DNA from: Pseudomonadota bacterium | Lineage (GTDB): Bacteria > Pseudomonadota > Alphaproteobacteria > Acetobacterales > Acetobacteraceae | NCBI GenBank assembly: GCA_021841985.1 | Contig: JAKCCP010000369.1 | Coordinates: 1-18,411 of the forward strand | DNA length: 18,411 bases | Reading direction: 5' to 3' | Shown here: one piece after another, positions 1 through 6,784 of the stretch | Layout: each line of letters opens with the position of its first letter | Position numbering within the stretch: position 1 is the stretch's first letter | Translations under genes and position numbers: made by a program | Notes under the pieces: model-generated | What the model saw: only the letters and a program-made list of their open reading frames with translations | Database searches by the model: none | Told to the model about the DNA's origin: nothing

Positions 1-991
1 CGAAGCTCGCCAGAACCTGCCGCACCGTCCGCGCCCCGGGAACCAGCCCGAACCGATGGGTCACGAGGGCGAAATCACCGCTCAGCAGCGCCATCGTCAG
101 GAGCGCCCAGGGCACCGGCCAGAGCCGGACGCCACCCTGGACGCCACCCTGGGCCAGGCGCCCGGTCGCGACCGAGCCCGCGCCGACACCAAGCGCGAAG
201 GCCGCCAGCAGCAGCGCCACCAGATCAGCGCCGGCGCCGAAGACACGCTGCGCCAGCACCGGAAATTCGGTGACGAACACCGCGCCGACCGCCCAGAACC
301 AGCTCAAGCCAAGTATCGCCGCCCAGATGTCCGGCCGCTCGTATGCCGCAACGAAGAGCGCGCGCGTCTGGTGCCGGATGCCGCGCTCGCATGCGCTCTC
401 CGGCGCCGCCGCCGCCAGCGCGGGCAACAACCGCGCCGCCGCGAGCCCGAGCGCGGCCAGCACCACGCCGGTGCCGCCGACGATCCAAACCGCCGCCGGC
501 GCCGCCATCAGCGCCGCCCCGGCGACGGTGCCGATGAGGATGGCGAGGAACGTCGTCGCCTCGATCCAGCCGGTCGCCGCCGGCACCGCCTCGGACGCCA
601 GCAATTCCGGCACGATCGCGTATTTGATCGGCCCGAAAAACGCCGCCTGCGCGCCCAATCCGAACAAAACCAGAAGCAGCGCCGCGGGGTTCCGCCACAC
701 CAGCGCGCCCGCGCCGGCGAGCATGAGCAGCAACTCGGCGAGCTTGGCAAGACGCACCAGGCGCGCCTTGTCGAACCGGTCGGCGAGCGCGCCGGCGGGG
801 GCGGAAAACAGCAGGAAGGGCAGAATGAACACCCCGCCGGCCGCGGCGACGAGCACCGGCCCGGCGCCGCCGGCCTGTCCGACGATGAGCACGGCGAGGG
901 CGTTCTTGTAGAGATTATCCGCCAGCGCGCCGCACGCCTGGAGCAGCAGAAACGGCCAGAACCGCGGCGAGCGCAGCAGATCGCGCGCCAA
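1..991 (-). CDS. LplT-like MFS transporter (3' end outside window)
   Basis: This is a hydrophobic major-facilitator protein, with about 330 residues visible before the frame runs off the left edge. It begins LARDLLRSPRFWPFLLLQ and contains ALADNLYKNALAVLIV near residue 25, AGALADRFDKARLVRLAK and then FFGPIKYAIVPELL, followed by GWIEATTFLAILIGTVAGA. These match the GDN, SPAKYGILGEL and [20 protein letters not shown] blocks I know from E. coli LplT, the inner-membrane lysophospholipid flippase. The same MFS domain often forms the N-terminus of large Aas-type acyltransferase/acyl-ACP synthetase fusions, and the window edge hides which applies. No ATG precedes the first membrane segment. I chose TTG at 989-991, preceded by GAGG about 7 nt upstream. 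The preceding cyclase gene ends at 1001 in the same frame, so its TGA is the only barrier between them. The two genes are almost certainly co-transcribed. Family call is firm; substrate is inferred. Confidence 0.8.
   Translation of the reverse strand, partial: MARDLLRSPRFWPFLLLQACGALADNLYKNALAVLIVGQAGGAGPVLVAAAGGVFILPFLLFSAPAGALADRFDKARLVRLAKLAELLLMLAGAGALVWRNPAALLLVLFGLGAQAAFFGPIKYAIVPELLASEAVPAATGWIEATTFLAILIGTVAGAALMAAPAAVWIVGGTGVVLAALGLAAARLLPALAAAAPESACERGIRHQTRALFVAAYERPDIWAAILGLSWFWAVGAVFVTEFPVLAQRVFGAGADLVALLLAAFALGVGAGSVATGRLAQGGVQGGVRLWPVPWALLTMALLSGDFALVTHRFGLVPGARTVRQVLASF
127..150. repeat. 12-bp perfect tandem duplication inside the MFS gene
   Basis: GGACGCCACCCT occurs twice head to tail. 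On the minus strand it encodes a repeated GGVQ/GGVR tetrapeptide in a loop of the transporter. The duplication keeps the frame, so it looks like a recent slippage event. Confidence 0.85.
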
Positions 992-1000
992 GCCCGGCCC

Positions 1001-2047
1001 TCAGACCGTCGCGATCGGCGTGACCGGGGAGCCAACCGCGCCGGGCAGGCGCAACGGCGGCGCGGTGAGCAGAAAGCGCGAACGCCCGGCGGCGCGGAGC
1101 CAGGCGGCGAGTTCGCTCAAATGCCACAACTCGCCGAGATTGACGCCGAGCCGGAACAGACAATGCGCATGGAGCGGCAAGGAGGCGCAATGATCCTCCT
1201 CGCAAGGCCGCGCCGGCACCGCCTCCACGGCGTAATTATCGGCGATCAGCGCGGCCAAGCCGCTCGCGCTGATCCACTCCAGCAACCGCGCATCGCGGCC
1301 GTCGAGGGCGGCGCAGGCGTCATGCACCAGCGCCGGATCGGGATGCCCCTTCATCTCCAGCAGCATCGCGGCGAAGCCGGTATGGAGGCAAACCATGTCC
1401 CCCGGCTCGACGGCGACACCATCCTTCGCCATCACCGCCATCAGCGCGTCATAGCCGATGAGGGTGCGGGCGCGGCCGAAATGCGCCTCGAGATCGATCA
1501 TCACCGCGCGGCCCTGGATGCCGGCTTCGGCCATGTTCTCGACCCCGAGCCTCCGGGCGCCGGAGGGCGCGGCGACCGGCGTGTCGCCATGCGCGTAATC
1601 GACCGGGCCGATGATATCGGCGCCGGCCCGGAAGCCGTTGTAATAGACGAATTCGGGGACGCCATCGCCATCGGCGTCGAACATCTGCCCGACATGGGCG
1701 AGGCTGTCCCACTGCGTCGAATATTGCAGCGTCAGCGCCACCTGGTCGTCGGAAACGATATCGGTATAGCGCGGATCCTCGCGGTTCAGCGGAAAATTCA
1801 TGTTCGGCCGCCCGCCGCGTTCGGTGGGCGAAAGACGCGGCGGATGCCGGCGCGGGTTGAGGACGTTGCCGCCGGGATAGTCGAGCGGCAGGCTCAGGCA
1901 GAAGCTCCGCCCCTCGCGCACCTCATTGATGCCCTGCAACACTTTCTCGCGGGTGATGAGATTGAGCCGGCCAAGCTCGTCATCGGGCCCGAAATCGCCC
2001 CAGGTCGAGCCCGGCGGCCGTTGCCGCCAGCGTTGCCGTTCACCCAT
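1001..2047 (-). CDS. cyclase family protein (kynurenine-formamidase-like metal hydrolase)
   Basis: A 348-residue member of the cyclase/kynurenine formamidase superfamily (PF04199), whose members are metal-dependent hydrolases of amides or lactones. The N-terminus STWGDFGPDDELGRLNLIT (about 14-32) is typical of the long bacterial cyclase branch. The metal/active-site block is TQWDSLAHVG at 111-120, with D114 and H118 as likely ligands, followed by a YYNGFRAG block and VEPGDMVCLHTGF. I chose ATG at 2047 rather than an in-frame ATG at 2131. The later start has a GGGAGG ribosome-binding site 9 nt upstream, whereas the earlier one would overlap the DUF2189 gene and add a non-conserved basic tail. 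Its TGA is followed four codons later by the TTG of the MFS gene. The substrate is unknown, and there are no kynurenine-pathway genes here. Confidence 0.85.
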   Translation of the reverse strand: MGERQRWRQRPPGSTWGDFGPDDELGRLNLITREKVLQGINEVREGRSFCLSLPLDYPGGNVLNPRRHPPRLSPTERGGRPNMNFPLNREDPRYTDIVSDDQVALTLQYSTQWDSLAHVGQMFDADGDGVPEFVYYNGFRAGADIIGPVDYAHGDTPVAAPSGARRLGVENMAEAGIQGRAVMIDLEAHFGRARTLIGYDALMAVMAKDGVAVEPGDMVCLHTGFAAMLLEMKGHPDPALVHDACAALDGRDARLLEWISASGLAALIADNYAVEAVPARPCEEDHCASLPLHAHCLFRLGVNLGELWHLSELAAWLRAAGRSRFLLTAPPLRLPGAVGSPVTPIATV

Positions 2048-2099
2048 GACCTGCGTCCTCCCGCGTCGTTCGTGCCCCGGTTCCCGGCGCGGGTGAAGT

Positions 2100-3002
2100 T
2101 TACGCGCCAGGCCGGCGTGGCACCAGGGCACGATAGAGATGCCAGGTCGCGTGGCCGAGCACCGGCAGGACGACGATCAGGCCGAGCAGGAAGGGCAGCG
2201 AGCCGAGCACCAGCGCGCCGGCAACGATCGCCGCCCACGCCGCCATCGGCCCGGGATTGGCGGCGACCGCGAGGATCGAGGTGGCGACGGCGGTGTTGAG
2301 GCCGACATCGCGATCGAGCAGCAGCGGAAAGGAGACGACGCCGATCAGGAACGCGACCACGGCGCAGCAGAACCCGGCGACGACGCCGATGCCGGTCATC
2401 ATCCAGCCCGGTTTCGTGGTCAGGGCGTCGTGCAGGAATTGCGCGAGCGTCGGCGCCGGCGCGTCCAACCCGTAGCTCGCGCCGAGCGTCGCCGTGTAGA
2501 TCACCTGCGCCAGGACCAGCCAGAGCAGGAAAATGACGATCAGCGCGGCGCCGAGGAGGGCGATGCGGCCGATCGCCGGCGAGCCGAGGACGCGGAACGC
2601 ATCGGTCCAGGACGCCGCCCCGTCACGCTCGCGGTGGCGGCTCATTTCATAGAGCCCGAGCGCGAGGAACGGGCCGAGAATGGCGAAGCCCGACGCCAGC
2701 GGGAACAGGATCTGCACCGCGCCATGGCCGAACATCACCCGCTCCAGAACCAGCCCCACGGCCGGATAGACCAGGCAGAGAAACAGAACATCGGTGCGGT
2801 TGGCGCCGAAATCGGCGACGCCCTTGGCCAGCGCCGCGCGGAGATCCGCGAGAGCGATGCGTCTGATCACCACCTCGCGCCGGCCGCTATTCTCCGCCCG
2901 GTTTTCCCCCGCCCAATAATCCTCCGCCGGCACCGCGCCGAGGGCACGCGCCGATGCCTGGATATGCTGCCAGCTCCAGAGAACCGGATTTTGAATGGTC
3001 AT
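2100..3002 (-). CDS. DUF2189 integral membrane protein
   Basis: A 300-residue predicted inner-membrane protein. A soluble N-terminus of about 65 residues is followed by hydrophobic stretches near 72-88, 95-118, 146-170, 202-228, 253-275 and 270-290. The C-terminal part carries the family signature: SFPLLLDRDVG (224-234), NPGPMAAW (249-256) and GHATWHLYRALV (283-294). This is the pattern of DUF2189, a widespread alpha/beta-proteobacterial family without an assigned reaction. ATG at 3002 is preceded by GGGAGAAAG about 6 nt upstream. It is followed after 52 bp by the cyclase gene on the same strand and may be co-transcribed with it. No charged catalytic motif is obvious; a structural or membrane-stress role would be a guess. 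Confidence 0.85.
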   Translation of the reverse strand: MTIQNPVLWSWQHIQASARALGAVPAEDYWAGENRAENSGRREVVIRRIALADLRAALAKGVADFGANRTDVLFLCLVYPAVGLVLERVMFGHGAVQILFPLASGFAILGPFLALGLYEMSRHRERDGAASWTDAFRVLGSPAIGRIALLGAALIVIFLLWLVLAQVIYTATLGASYGLDAPAPTLAQFLHDALTTKPGWMMTGIGVVAGFCCAVVAFLIGVVSFPLLLDRDVGLNTAVATSILAVAANPGPMAAWAAIVAGALVLGSLPFLLGLIVVLPVLGHATWHLYRALVPRRPGA

Positions 3003-3131
3003 GGCCGCTTTCTCCCGCCACAGCGGGGCGAAATGCCCGAGCGGCTAAACCCCGCTTGCCCGCATCCTACGCCGATCGCGCGCAAAGCGGGAGATATTTT
3101 CATCAAAAAAGAGGGAAAGCGCCCGCCGCCA
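3003..3131. other. intergenic region between methyltransferase and DUF2189 genes
   Basis: A 129-bp gap. On the minus strand it opens with an AT-rich stretch (positions 3094-3114, a run of six T followed by GATGAAAATAT) after the methyltransferase stop codon. A 5-bp stem, GCCGC/GCGGC at 3125-3129 and 3135-3139, encloses that stop codon. Hairpin and T-run are separated by about 13 nt, so a classical terminator is not shown. A promoter for the DUF2189 gene probably lies here, but I could not pick hexamers with confidence. Confidence 0.4.
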
Positions 3132-3878
3132 TCAGCGGCCCGGGAAGCGGGTCACGCGCGGCAGCGGTGCCGTCGCCAGCACCAGGCGGCGGCGATGGAC
3201 GGGGCGGTTCGGGATCGCGGCATAGACATCCTTCACCGCCTCGCTCAGCGTGAGCCCGGCAAAGCGCGGCGCGACGCGGCGCCCCCCCCTCTCGATCAGG
3301 GGGGCGGCGCGCAGCAGCAGCCGCCAGCGGGTCGGCGGCAGATAAAGCGCGGTGTCGCGCCGCGTGACGTGAAACAGCGAGGCGGCCAGCAAACGGCCGA
3401 TCTGCCCTTGCGAATAGGGCTCGCCCTGACCGAAGGGTGTCGTTTCGACATGCGCCCAGAGGCCGACGCGATTGGGCGCGACCACCAGCAGCCGCCCGTC
3501 ATCCTTCAAAACCCGCCACACCTCGCGGAGCAGCCGCCTGGTATTCTCCGCCGCCTCCAGCCCATGCACCAGCAGCACGCGGTCGAAACTGAGATCGGCG
3601 AAGGGGAGATCCTCCTCCTCGACGGTGCAGGAGAGCCCCGGCGCCCCGGCCGGCCAGGCGGCGGCGCCGATCTGCGCCGGCAGCGCCGCGATGCAGCGCG
3701 CCGCCCCCTCGCGCCACAGCCGGAGATAGGGCGCGGCATAGCCAAGGCCGAGGATCGAGACCCCGCGCGCCTCCGCCACCGGCCAGAAGCTCAGCAGCCG
3801 GGCGCGCAAAAGCCGCGCCACCACCGCCCCCTGGGCGCTCGCGTAAAACTCGGTCGCGGCATGGGCATCGGTCGCCAT
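3132..3878 (-). CDS. class I SAM-dependent methyltransferase
   Basis: A 248-residue protein with a Methyltransf_11-type fold. Motif I is SILGLGYAAPYLRLW (41-55), a degenerate form of the glycine-rich SAM loop. The acidic EEEDLPFADLSFDRVLLVHGLE (87-108) gives the motif II/III region. LREVWRVLKDDGRLLVVAPN (117-136) is the post-loop strand typical of small-molecule methyltransferases. A C-terminal arginine-rich tail follows. I prefer ATG at 3878. An in-frame ATG at 3929 exists but overlaps the start of divergent gloB. ATG 3878 lies 6 nt below a TATACT box and has no ribosome-binding site, suggesting a leaderless message. As I recall, a methyltransferase facing gloB is a recurring arrangement in alphaproteobacteria, hinting at a linked role in aldehyde or thiol metabolism, but the substrate is unknown. 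Confidence 0.8.
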   Translation of the reverse strand: MATDAHAATEFYASAQGAVVARLLRARLLSFWPVAEARGVSILGLGYAAPYLRLWREGAARCIAALPAQIGAAAWPAGAPGLSCTVEEEDLPFADLSFDRVLLVHGLEAAENTRRLLREVWRVLKDDGRLLVVAPNRVGLWAHVETTPFGQGEPYSQGQIGRLLAASLFHVTRRDTALYLPPTRWRLLLRAAPLIERGGRRVAPRFAGLTLSEAVKDVYAAIPNRPVHRRRLVLATAPLPRVTRFPGR

Positions 3879-3884
3879 CGCATG

Positions 3885-3890
3885 AGTATA
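3885..3890 (-). promoter_or_regulatory. candidate -10 box (TATACT) for the methyltransferase
   Basis: TATACT matches the -10 consensus at 5 of 6 positions and ends 6 nt before ATG 3878, so transcription would start at or next to the start codon. No convincing -35 hexamer is present 17 nt upstream. Confidence 0.4.
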
Positions 3891-3913
3891 GCTGGAAATG
3901 CGCGCCGCGCCGT

Positions 3914-3919
3914 TATACA
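3914..3919 (+). promoter_or_regulatory. candidate -10 box (TATACA) for gloB
   Basis: TATACA (4 of 6 consensus positions) lies 8 nt before the gloB ATG. There is no Shine-Dalgarno sequence between it and the start codon. This mirrors the arrangement on the opposite strand and is compatible with a leaderless gloB message. The -35 region (around 3891) is not recognisable. Confidence 0.3.
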
Positions 3920-3927
3920 TCTCGCGC

Positions 3928-4653
3928 ATGCCTGTTCACGCGACCCCCGTTCCCATCCTCAAGGACAATTACGCCTGGCTGCTGCGGGACAGCGGCGCCG
4001 GCGCGCTCGCCCTCGTCGATCCCGCCGAAGCCGATCCGCTGATCGCCGCGATCGAGGCGCGCGGCGGGAGGCTCGACCTCATTCTGCTCACCCATCACCA
4101 TGCCGACCACGTCGCCGCGACCGAGGCGCTGCGCGCGCGCTTCGGCTGCCCGGTCGCCGGCGCCGGCGCCGATGCCCATCGCCTGCCGCGGCTCGACCAT
4201 GCCCTCGACGAGGGGGAGGAGGTGGCGCTCGGGGCGGCACGCGGGCGGGTGATCGCGACACCGGGCCACACGCGCGGCCATATCGCCTGGTTCTTCGCCG
4301 ATGGCGCTGTCCTCGCCTGCGGCGACACCTTGTTTTCGCTCGGCTGCGGCCGCCTGTTCGAGGGCACGGCGGCGGAGATGTTCGCGAGCCTCGCGAAGCT
4401 CGCGGCCCTTCCCGGCGAGACGCTGGTCTGCTGCGGCCATGAATACACCCTCGCCAATGCCCGTTTCGCGCGCGCCGTCGATCCCGATAACGCGGCGCTC
4501 CTGGCCCGGATCGGCGAGGTCGAGCGCTTGCGCGCGGCGGGTTTGCCGAGTGTGCCGACCACGCTCGCCGTGGAGCGCGCGACCAACCCCTTCCTTCGCG
4601 CCGCCGATGCGCAAGCCCTTGGCGAGCTTCGCGCGCGCAAGGACAATTTCTGA
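3928..4653 (+). CDS. gloB: hydroxyacylglutathione hydrolase (glyoxalase II)
   Basis: A 241-residue metallo-beta-lactamase-fold enzyme that hydrolyses S-lactoylglutathione to lactate and glutathione, completing cytosolic methylglyoxal detoxification. The full binuclear metal set is visible: THHHADH at 55-61 (H56, H58, D60, H61), H114 in TPGHTRGH, D133 in CGDTLF and H171 in CCGHEY. The start MPVHATPVPILKDNYAW and the C-terminal NPFLR plus ARKDNF are the family's glutathione-binding ends. Length is close to the usual 240-260. ATG 3928 was chosen over an upstream in-frame ATG at 3898 because it matches the family N-terminus. It is divergent from the methyltransferase, and a GST-like gene follows 24 bp downstream, giving a small glutathione-linked detoxification operon. 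Confidence 0.95.
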   Translation: MPVHATPVPILKDNYAWLLRDSGAGALALVDPAEADPLIAAIEARGGRLDLILLTHHHADHVAATEALRARFGCPVAGAGADAHRLPRLDHALDEGEEVALGAARGRVIATPGHTRGHIAWFFADGAVLACGDTLFSLGCGRLFEGTAAEMFASLAKLAALPGETLVCCGHEYTLANARFARAVDPDNAALLARIGEVERLRAAGLPSVPTTLAVERATNPFLRAADAQALGELRARKDNF

Positions 4654-4677
4654 AACCATTCGCCCGGAGGCCGCGTC

Positions 4678-5277
4678 ATGAAACTGTTTTACTCGCCGAC
4701 CAGCCCCTATGTCCGCAAGGTGATGGCCTGCGCCATCGCCCGCGACATCGCCGGACAAATCGAGACGCCGCGAACCAATCCGCATGAACAGCCGGCGGCG
4801 CTCCTCGCCTGCAACCCGCTTTCGAAAGTGCCCTGTCTGGTGACCGAGGATGGACTGGCGCTGTTCGATAGCCCGGTGATCGCCGAATATCTCGACAGTA
4901 TCGGCGACGCGCCGCCGCTCTTTCCCCGCCCGGGCAGCGCCGCGCGCTGGCATGCGCTGAAACTCCAGGCGCTGGGCGATGGCATTCTCGATGCCGCGGT
5001 CGGACGGCGGACGGAGCAAGGAAAGCCGCGTGAGGCTGCCCGCGACGCCTATCTCGCCCACCAGAAAGCGGTGATCGCCCGCGCGATCGACGCGCTGGAG
5101 GCCGAACCGCCGGGACCGAGCCTCGACATCGGCGGCATCACCATCGCCTGCGCCCTCGGCTATCTCGATTTCCGTTTCGCGCAAGAACCCTGGCGCCCCG
5201 GCCATCCGCGGCTTGCGGCCTGGTTCGCGGCGATCTCGGCGGCGCCGGCCCTCGCCGGGACCGTGCCGCGCGAATAG
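4678..5277 (+). CDS. glutathione S-transferase family protein
   Basis: A 199-residue cytosolic protein with the two-domain GST layout. The N-terminal thioredoxin-like domain begins MKLFYSPTSPYVRKV, with S9 or nearby as the likely glutathione-activating residue. It continues with SKVPCLVTEDG (49-59), containing the cis-proline P52, and DSPVIAEYLD (64-73), the gamma-glutamyl-binding SNAIL-like turn. The helical C-terminal domain holds DIGGITIACALGYLDFR (150-166). ATG 4678 has a GGAGG site 8 nt upstream. It follows gloB by 24 bp on the same strand and probably shares its message. The reaction is not predictable from sequence; conjugation, reductase or isomerase activity are all possible. Confidence 0.9.
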   Translation: MKLFYSPTSPYVRKVMACAIARDIAGQIETPRTNPHEQPAALLACNPLSKVPCLVTEDGLALFDSPVIAEYLDSIGDAPPLFPRPGSAARWHALKLQALGDGILDAAVGRRTEQGKPREAARDAYLAHQKAVIARAIDALEAEPPGPSLDIGGITIACALGYLDFRFAQEPWRPGHPRLAAWFAAISAAPALAGTVPRE

Positions 5278-5290
5278 GTACCGCGGTACC
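5277..5290. repeat. 14-bp perfect palindrome after the GST gene
   Basis: GGTACCGCGGTACC reads identically on both strands and starts at the last base of the GST stop codon. There is no following T-run, so it is a poor terminator. It could be an operator or a chance palindrome. Confidence 0.5.
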
Positions 5291-5409
5291 GGCGACGAGC
5301 AGCAACGCAAACGAGCGCGGCGGGGTTTAAGAAAGAGTTCATTGTTTTTTGGCATCGTTTTGGACGCATGGAGGCATGCGCGCAAAAAATATTCCCAACG
5401 GAGCCAAAA

Positions 5410-6771
5410 ATGATAACCCTGGCTGAATTCTCCGCGCTCGTTGAATTTTTAGGCATCGAGCAGCGGCACCGCGCGGCGTTGCGCGATTTCCTGCCGGTTC
5501 TAGAAAAATTTCTCCCATCCGTTCTGACAAAATTTTATGACAAGGTCCGCGCCAAGCCGCAGCTTGCCGCCTTGTTTTCCAATGAAGCGGCCATGAAGCG
5601 CGCGTCGGACGCTCAGGTGAAGCATTGGCGGCAATTGTTTTCGGGAAAATTCGATCAGCCCTATCTCGACTCCGTGCAGCATATCGGCCTGGTTCATAGC
5701 CGGGTCGGGCTGGATCCGCTCTGGTATCTCGGCGGCTATGCCTTCGTCATGCACAACCTCACAACAATCGCGACAAACCATGTCGTCAACCGCTGGTCGC
5801 GGGATGGCGGCAAAGCCGTCCTCACCACATTGCTCGCGGCCATCACTCAAGCCGTCGTGCTCGATATGGAACTCGCCGTCACCACCTATCTCGAGGAAAC
5901 CAAAGCCGCGAGTGATCGCAAAATCGGTGCCATGGCGCATGATTTTGAAGGATCGGTCAGCCAGTTCGCGGCGGTTCTGACCTCGGCGGCGAGCGGGCTG
6001 CAAGAAACCGCGACCGGGCTGACCGGCTCGGCGGCCGACGCCGACCAAAAGACCGGTACCGTCGCGGCGGCGGCCGAGGAAGCCAGCGCCGGCGTCGCGA
6101 CCGTCGCGGCGGCGGCCGAGGAACTCAGCGCCTCGATCAGCGAAATCAGCCGCCAGGTCGGACAATCGGCGAAGATCACGACCAAAGCCGTTGCTGATGC
6201 AGAACAAACTAATGCGACCGTTCAGGCCTTGTCCGAAGGGGCGGAGAAAATCGGCGCCGTGGTGCAACTGATCGCCGATATCGCGAGCCAGACCAATCTC
6301 CTCGCGCTCAACGCCACGATCGAGGCGGCACGGGCGGGCGATGCCGGCAAGGGTTTCGCCGTGGTCGCCTCGGAGGTCAAAAACCTCGCCAGCCAAACCG
6401 CCAAGGCGACCGAGGAAATCAGCACCCAGGTCAGCCAAATCCAGACCTCGACCAAAAATGCCGTCAGCGCCATCCGCGACATCGCGGCAACCATCGCGGA
6501 AGTCAGCGCGATCGCGACCTCCATCGCCTCCGCGGTCGAGGAGCAGGGGGCGGCGACCGCGGAAATCGCCCGCAACGTGCAGCAAACCGCGCGGGCGGCA
6601 CAGGATGTCACGGTGAACATCGCCGGCGTAAACCAAACCGTCGCCACCACCCGCGGCGCCGCCGATCAAATGCTCAAAGCGGCGACCACTCTCGCGAAAG
6701 AAGCGGAAGAATTGACCGTTCAACTCTCCGGCAGAATACAAGGCTTCGTCGCCGACATTCGGGCGGCGTAG
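5410..6771 (+). CDS. globin-coupled sensor chemoreceptor (HemAT-like soluble MCP)
   Basis: A 453-residue heme-based sensor joined to a methyl-accepting chemotaxis signalling domain. Residues about 1-175 form a globin-coupled sensor domain: TKFYDKV with candidate distal Tyr43, VKHWRQLF (70-77), and IGLVHSRVGLDPLWYLGGY with H96 as the probable proximal heme ligand. From about 190 the protein is a long coiled coil. Its hairpin tip is TNLLALNATIEAARAGDAGK starting at residue 295, then GFAVVASEV. No transmembrane segment or HAMP domain is present, so it should be cytoplasmic. HemAT proteins bind oxygen and steer aerotaxis through CheA/CheW; none of those genes are in the window. I chose ATG 5410, with CGGAG 6 nt upstream, over an ATG at 5368 whose 14 extra residues lie outside the domain. 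It is convergent with the ATP-grasp gene, 13 bp apart. Confidence 0.9.
   Translation: MITLAEFSALVEFLGIEQRHRAALRDFLPVLEKFLPSVLTKFYDKVRAKPQLAALFSNEAAMKRASDAQVKHWRQLFSGKFDQPYLDSVQHIGLVHSRVGLDPLWYLGGYAFVMHNLTTIATNHVVNRWSRDGGKAVLTTLLAAITQAVVLDMELAVTTYLEETKAASDRKIGAMAHDFEGSVSQFAAVLTSAASGLQETATGLTGSAADADQKTGTVAAAAEEASAGVATVAAAAEELSASISEISRQVGQSAKITTKAVADAEQTNATVQALSEGAEKIGAVVQLIADIASQTNLLALNATIEAARAGDAGKGFAVVASEVKNLASQTAKATEEISTQVSQIQTSTKNAVSAIRDIAATIAEVSAIATSIASAVEEQGAATAEIARNVQQTARAAQDVTVNIAGVNQTVATTRGAADQMLKAATTLAKEAEELTVQLSGRIQGFVADIRAA
6058..6123 (+). repeat. 24-bp direct repeat, 42-bp period, in the coiled coil
   Basis: Positions 6058-6081 and 6100-6123 are identical over 24 bases. They encode TVAAAAEE twice, 14 residues (two heptads) apart, consistent with coiled-coil heptad duplication in the chemoreceptor. 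Confidence 0.85.
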
Positions 6772-6784
6772 CCGCGTCCTCTCG

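Noticed and set aside
56..2299. A 747-codon open frame on the plus strand, rich in R, G, Q and H
   Set aside because: It is antisense to the MFS and cyclase genes and crosses into the DUF2189 gene; low-complexity arginine/alanine content and no recognisable domain mark it as a GC-rich shadow frame.
5350..5366. Possible sigma-54 promoter (TGGCAT...TGGAC) upstream of the chemoreceptor
   Set aside because: The -12 GC dinucleotide is GA here at the required spacing, so the essential core is not met.
3913..5385. A 490-codon minus-strand frame opposite gloB and the GST gene
   Set aside because: Both plus-strand genes have complete active-site motifs; the opposite frame is arginine-rich and matches nothing I know.
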